From Candidatus Poribacteria bacterium (GTDB lineage Bacteria > Poribacteria > WGA-4E > GCA-2687025), in NCBI GenBank assembly GCA_002687025.1, contig NYZG01000319.1, positions 1 through 10,411 of the forward strand: DNA of 10,411 nt. Direction: 5' to 3'. The position numbers and the translations under genes are program-made. Positions 1-6,000 of this stretch are shown here, in pieces; position 1 is the stretch's first letter, and every line of letters begins with the position of its first letter. Below the pieces are notes generated by a model. The model was given only the letters and a program-made list of their open reading frames with translations. It was not told where the DNA came from and searched no databases.

Positions 1-3000
1 CGGCGACGTATAACACCATTGACGGCAGCGCTTCGTCTGCGAGTGACTACACTGCCGCGTCGAGCCAGACCGCCACGATCACCGCTGGCGATACCACGAC
101 CACGGTTGTCATACCGCTGACCGGCGACACGACGATCGAGAACGACGAGACGTTCGTGCTGCAGCTCAGCAGCCCGTCAGGGGCCACGTGGTCCGGCTTC
201 CCGACGATCACGACGCTCGAGGGCCTGGGCACGATCAGCAACGACGACAACTCGACGGTCTATGTGTCCGACCCGGACGTAGTCACCGAAGGGGACAGCG
301 GCACGACGAACCTCGTGTTCACGCTGACGCAGGCTCCATTCAACGTCGCGGGCGCGAGCGTCGACTACACGACAGCCGACGTGAGCGCCTCGGACGCTGG
401 GGACTATACGCTGACGTCAGGCACGGTGACGTTCGCCGCCGGCGTCGAGTTGAAGGCGATTAGCGTACCGATAGCGGGCGACACTGTGGACGAGGGTACG
501 GGCGCGGAGACGTTCACGTTCACGATCAGCAACCCGATCAACACCACGCTCGACGGTGTGACCAACACGCCGACCAACACGTCCGGCAGCGGCAATATCG
601 CTACCGGCACCATCACGGACGACGACGACCAGCCGACGATCACCGTCGGCGATGTCACGATCACCGAGGGCGACGCTGGCGTCGTCCAGGACACGATATC
701 GGTGACATTGTCGAACGGCACCGAGGTGGGCGCGGTCACCGTTACAGCGAACACGGCCGACGGCACGGCGACGGAGATCAGCAACGACTACGAGGCGATC
801 AGCGCCCAGGTCGTGACGATCCCGGTCTCGACGCCTGGGACCGTTAACACGACAGCGACGATCACCGTCGACGTCAACGGAGACGCCACCGATGAGGGCG
901 CCCCGGACGACGAGGCGTTCGATGTCGTGCTGAGCGGCGGAAGCGATACCGTCAACACGATCCTGTTCACCGGTAGCGACGACACGGGCACCGTCACGAT
1001 CACCGATGACGACCTCCCGCCTGTGGCGTCGGTCGCCGACGTGACCGTCACGGAAGGCGCAGACGGAGCATCTACGAACGCGACCTTCACCGTGACGCTG
1101 TCGCCGGCCAGCGGCAAGGCGGTCAGCGTCGACTACATCTCCTCGGATGGCACCGCGAAGGACGGCGTGTCCGACGTGGGCGTCGCCGAGACGGATTACA
1201 CGGCGGTCGATTCCCTCGTCACCTTCGCCGTGGGCGAGACCGACAAGACCTTCACTGTGGCCGTCGCCGGCGACGACATCGACGAGGTGCTGAGCGAGAC
1301 GTACACCATCACGCTGTCGGCCACGTCTGGCTTCGAGACGACTGTCGACACGACCGGTGGTACCGCGACCGGCACTATCACCGACGACGACGCCTCGCCC
1401 ACGATCTCCATCGGTACAACGGCGGCCGCTGCACAGACCGTCACCGAAGGCGACTCCGCCACGACGCCGGCGACGTTTACGGTGTCGCTCGACCACGCGA
1501 GTGATCAGGACATCACTGTCAACTACGCGACAGGCGATGGCACAGCGGCCGAGGCTGGCGCCGCGGCATCCGGTGGCGCGGACTACGTCGCGATCGCATC
1601 CACGCCGATCACCGTCTCCGCGGGGACTACGTCCACGACGTTGGACGTCACCGTCAACGGTGATACGACAGACGAAGCAGACGAGACGTACGCCGTGACC
1701 ATCAGTGGCGAAACCGGCGGCGTTGGCGGCACGGGCGTGACGCTCGGGACCGCCTCGGCGAACGGCACGATCACAACCGACGACACCGCCCCGACGATCT
1801 CGATCGCCGGGCCGGCGGACACGTCGGAGGCGGGCGGCCCGTCGGTGGCGTTCACGGTCTCTCTGTCGAACACGAGCGATTCCACGATTAACGTGGACTT
1901 CGCCTCTGCCGATGGCACGGACGCCGACACGACGCTGAACGCGACCGCCGGGAGCGACTACACGGCGCAGTCCGGCACCGTCACGTTCGCGCCGGGATCG
2001 TCGTCCGACGCCGTGACGATCGCCGTGCCACTCACCGACGACTCGACCGACGAGGAGGACCAGGCGTTCACGGTGGACCTGACGGATAACGCCTCGCCAG
2101 GCGGGACCAACGGGGCCGCGAGCGTCGCCACCGCGAGTGCCAGCGCCACTATCCTCGACGACGACCCAGAGCCCACGATCAGCATTGCGGCGCCGGTGGC
2201 AACGGCCGAGGGCGATGCTGGTACGACCAGCTTCGACTTCACGGTCACGCTCACCCCTGCCAGCGAGAAGACGGTCACCGCGCAGTATGACACCTCGGAC
2301 GGTACGGCTGATTCCGCCGGTGTCGACCCGACCATCGGCGCCGCCGACTACACCGCGGCGGCCGTGCAGACCATCACGTTCGCGGCGCTCGACACGTCTG
2401 AGACGATCGCAGTCCTGGTCAACGGCGATGACACGGAGGAGGGCGACGACACGTTCGACGTCGTCCTGAGCGTGCTGAACAACGCTACGGCGGGGACGCT
2501 GTCGGACACGGCGACCATCACGGACGACGATCCGACGCCAACGATCTCGGTCGCCGACGCGACTGACGCAACCGAGGGGGCCGCTCTGGCGACCTCCACG
2601 CAGACGTTCACCGTCAGCCTGTCGAACCCGACGGCGCTGAACACGGTCACGGTCACTGCTGCGACGACCGACAGCACGGCGACGGATGAGAACACGGACG
2701 TCGACTTCGACGCCGTGTCCACGCTCCTGTCGTATGCCGTTGGCGAGACCAGCAAGACCGTCGACGTCACAATCAACGGCGACGACAAGGATGAGGGCGC
2801 CGCCGAGAGCTATTCGCTCACGCTGTCAGGCCCGACGAACGGCTCCATCCTGGACGGCTCCGGGTTGGGCGTCATCACGGACGATGACGACCCGCCGGTG
2901 ATGACAATCGACAGCCCCACAGCCGTCGCTGAGGGCGCCGACGGTGACCCGGCCGGCGACATCGAGTTCACAGTCACGCTGTCGAACCCGTCCGCATTCA

Positions 3001-6000
3001 CCGTCACGGCGGCGTATACCACCACGGACGGGGCGAACGCCGACACTACCCTCAACGCGACATCATCGAACGCCGGAGTGGCCGGCGACGCGGACTACGA
3101 TGCGGTGGCGGGCACCGTGTCGTTCGCGCCGACAGTGGCAACCGCTCCAGACGTGCTGACGGCGACTATCAACGTGGCTGTCAACGGCGATGACGTCGAC
3201 GAGGGGACCGCTCAGAGTTTCACTGTCGACCTCACCAATCCGACCAACTCCACCATCGGCACGGCCTCCGGCACGGGGACCATTACCGACGAGGAGGCGA
3301 CGCCGACCGTCGACATCGGTGACGTGACGGTCGCGCTCGAGGGCGCGAGTGGCACGCCGCAGACCGCATCCCCAGCGCTCACGCTGTCCGGCCAGAGCGA
3401 GTTCGACCTCACGGTCGACTACGCGACGTCGGACGGGACCGCGACCACCGCCGATGGTGACTACACCGCGGCCTCGGGCACGGTCACGTTCCTCGGCGGG
3501 GACACGAGCGAGACGCTCGACGTCACGGTAGCCGGCGACGACAAGGACGAGGTCGACGAGACCATTACGGTGACTCTGTCGAACCACTCGACTAACCTCG
3601 GCGCGGGCGACAGCACGGCCACGATCACCATCACCGATGACGATCTGCCGCCGACCGTGTCCGTAAGCGACGAGGTGTTGGCGGTCGAGGACGCTGCGCT
3701 CACGAGTGCGAACATGACGTTCACCGTGTCGCTGGACGCGGAGAGCGGCAAGACGATCACCATGGACTACGCCACCACCGACGGCACGGCGACGCTGGTG
3801 GATGGCGACTACGCATCGTCGTCGGCGTCTCTGACGTTCGACCCGGGCGACACGTCCAAGTCCGTGATAGTGCAGGCGAACGGTGACGACAAGGACGAGG
3901 ACGATGAGTCCTTCACCCTGGACATCACCAGCATCGTCAATGGCCTGAACGACCCCGCGACAGCGAGCGGGACGGGCACGATCACCGACGACGACCTGCC
4001 GCCGACCGTCTCGATTGCCGACGCTCTGGTGACCGAGAACGAGGCGGGCACGCCCGTGGAGGTCGCGGTCAGCCTCAGCGGCGCGAGCGGGAAGGCGATC
4101 ACCGTCGATTACGCCACGTCTGACGACACAGCGACGACGGCCGACGGCGATTACGTCGCCGACGGCGACACGCTGTCGTACGCGGCCGGCGAGACGCTGA
4201 AGACTGTGACACTCACCATCGGCGGGGACACGAAGGACGAGCCCGACGAGTCGTTCGACATCACCTTGAGCGGCGAGACGAGCGTCTCGATCCTCGACGG
4301 TCTGGGCGTGGTCACGATCAACGATAACGACGCTCCGCCGACGGTCTCCGTCGCAGACGTGACGGTCACCGAAGGCGCAACCGGGTCCACTGCCACCGCC
4401 ACCGTGACCGCGACGCTGAGCGAGGTGAGCGGGAAGGACATCACGGTCCAGATCGACACCGCGGACGGCACGGCGACGATCGCGGACGGCGACTACACCG
4501 CCGTCACCGCCGGGAGTATCGGCATCCTCGCTGGCGTGGCTGCCGGCACTGCCGACATCTCGGTGGCCGGCGACCTCACCGATGAGGGCGACTCGGAGGC
4601 GTTCACCGCAACGATCAGTGGCGGCACGAATGTGACCGTGGACGCTGGCGCCGACACGGCGACCGTGACGATCACCGACGACGACGACCCGCCGGTGATC
4701 TCCATCGCGGATGTGGCAGTCGATGAGGGCGATGCGGGCGCGGCGGCCGCCGCGGTCGCCGTCACCTTCTCGAACCCGAGCGCGTCGCAGGTCGATGTAA
4801 CCTACGCCACCGGCGACGGCACGGCGACGACGGCGGACTCCGACTATACGGAGATCACCGCCACGACGCTGTCGTTTGCCCCCGGGGTGGTCACCCAGGA
4901 TATCACCGTCGATGCCACGGGTGACACGGTCGACGAGGTGGACGAGACGCTCACGGTTACGCTCAGCGCGCCCGTCAACGGGACGCTCGACACGGGCGTG
5001 ACGAACGCCGCCGGAGCGAACCACATCGGCACCGTCACGATCACGAACGACGACACTCCGCCGGTCATCTCCATCGCCGATCCGGCCGCGGCGGATGAGG
5101 ACACGGCCGGGTCGGTAACGTTCACCGTGACGCTGTCGAACGCGAGTTCGTCGGCGACAACGGTCGACTACGCCACTGCTGACGGCACGGCGGAAGCGGC
5201 CGGCGCGGCAGCCGCGGGCGGCAGCGATTACACGACGACCTCGGGCACCGTCACGATCGCCGCGGGCGCGACAACAGACACGACCACGATCGCCGTTCCC
5301 GTGACCGCGGACACCACAGATGAATCCAACGAGACGTTCACCGTGACGCTGAGCACGCCCGCCGGCGGTTCCAGCGGCACGCCAACGCTCGATGGCGCTG
5401 CAACGACAGCGACCGCGACGATCACGGATGACGACGACGCGCCGCTAGTGTCCGTGTCCGACATCTCCGTCACCGAAGACAACGCCATCAACGCGACCGG
5501 CACGGTGACGGCGACCCTGTCTAACACCAGCGACCAGACCGTGACCGTGGCATACGCTACGGCCGACGGGACGGCGCTGACCGCAGGCGATGACTACACC
5601 ACCGCCGGCGGGACCGTGACCTTTGATCCGGGGACGACGTCCGAGACCTTCGATGTCACCGTCCGCGGCGACTTCAAGGACGAGGACGATGAGACGTTCA
5701 CGGCCGTCCTGAGCGGCCCCACGAACGCCACGCTCGACCCCGGCGTCGACAACGGCAACGTAGCCGGCAACAGCACGGCCACGGTGACGATCGTCGACAA
5801 CGACGCGTCGCCGTCCCTGGCCATCTCGAACCCGGCGACGCAGGGCGAGCCGTCTTCACCGTCCGTCATCAACTTCATCAACTTCACGGTGACCATGTCC
5901 GCAGTAAGCGGCCGCGCCGTGACCGTGGACTACACGACCGTGGATGGCACGGCCCAGGACGAGACCGGCGACGGCGACTATGTCGCTGCCGCTGGGACGC

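Noticed and set aside
156..250. GTG at 156 as the start of the giant gene
   Set aside because: The frame is open to the left edge and encodes a recognisable part of another Calx-beta repeat, so 156 is internal.
3063..5024. 653-residue - strand open frame
   Set aside because: It lies wholly antisense to the Calx-beta array. It is Arg/Gly/Val-rich and arises from GC-rich codon bias, with no domain pattern.
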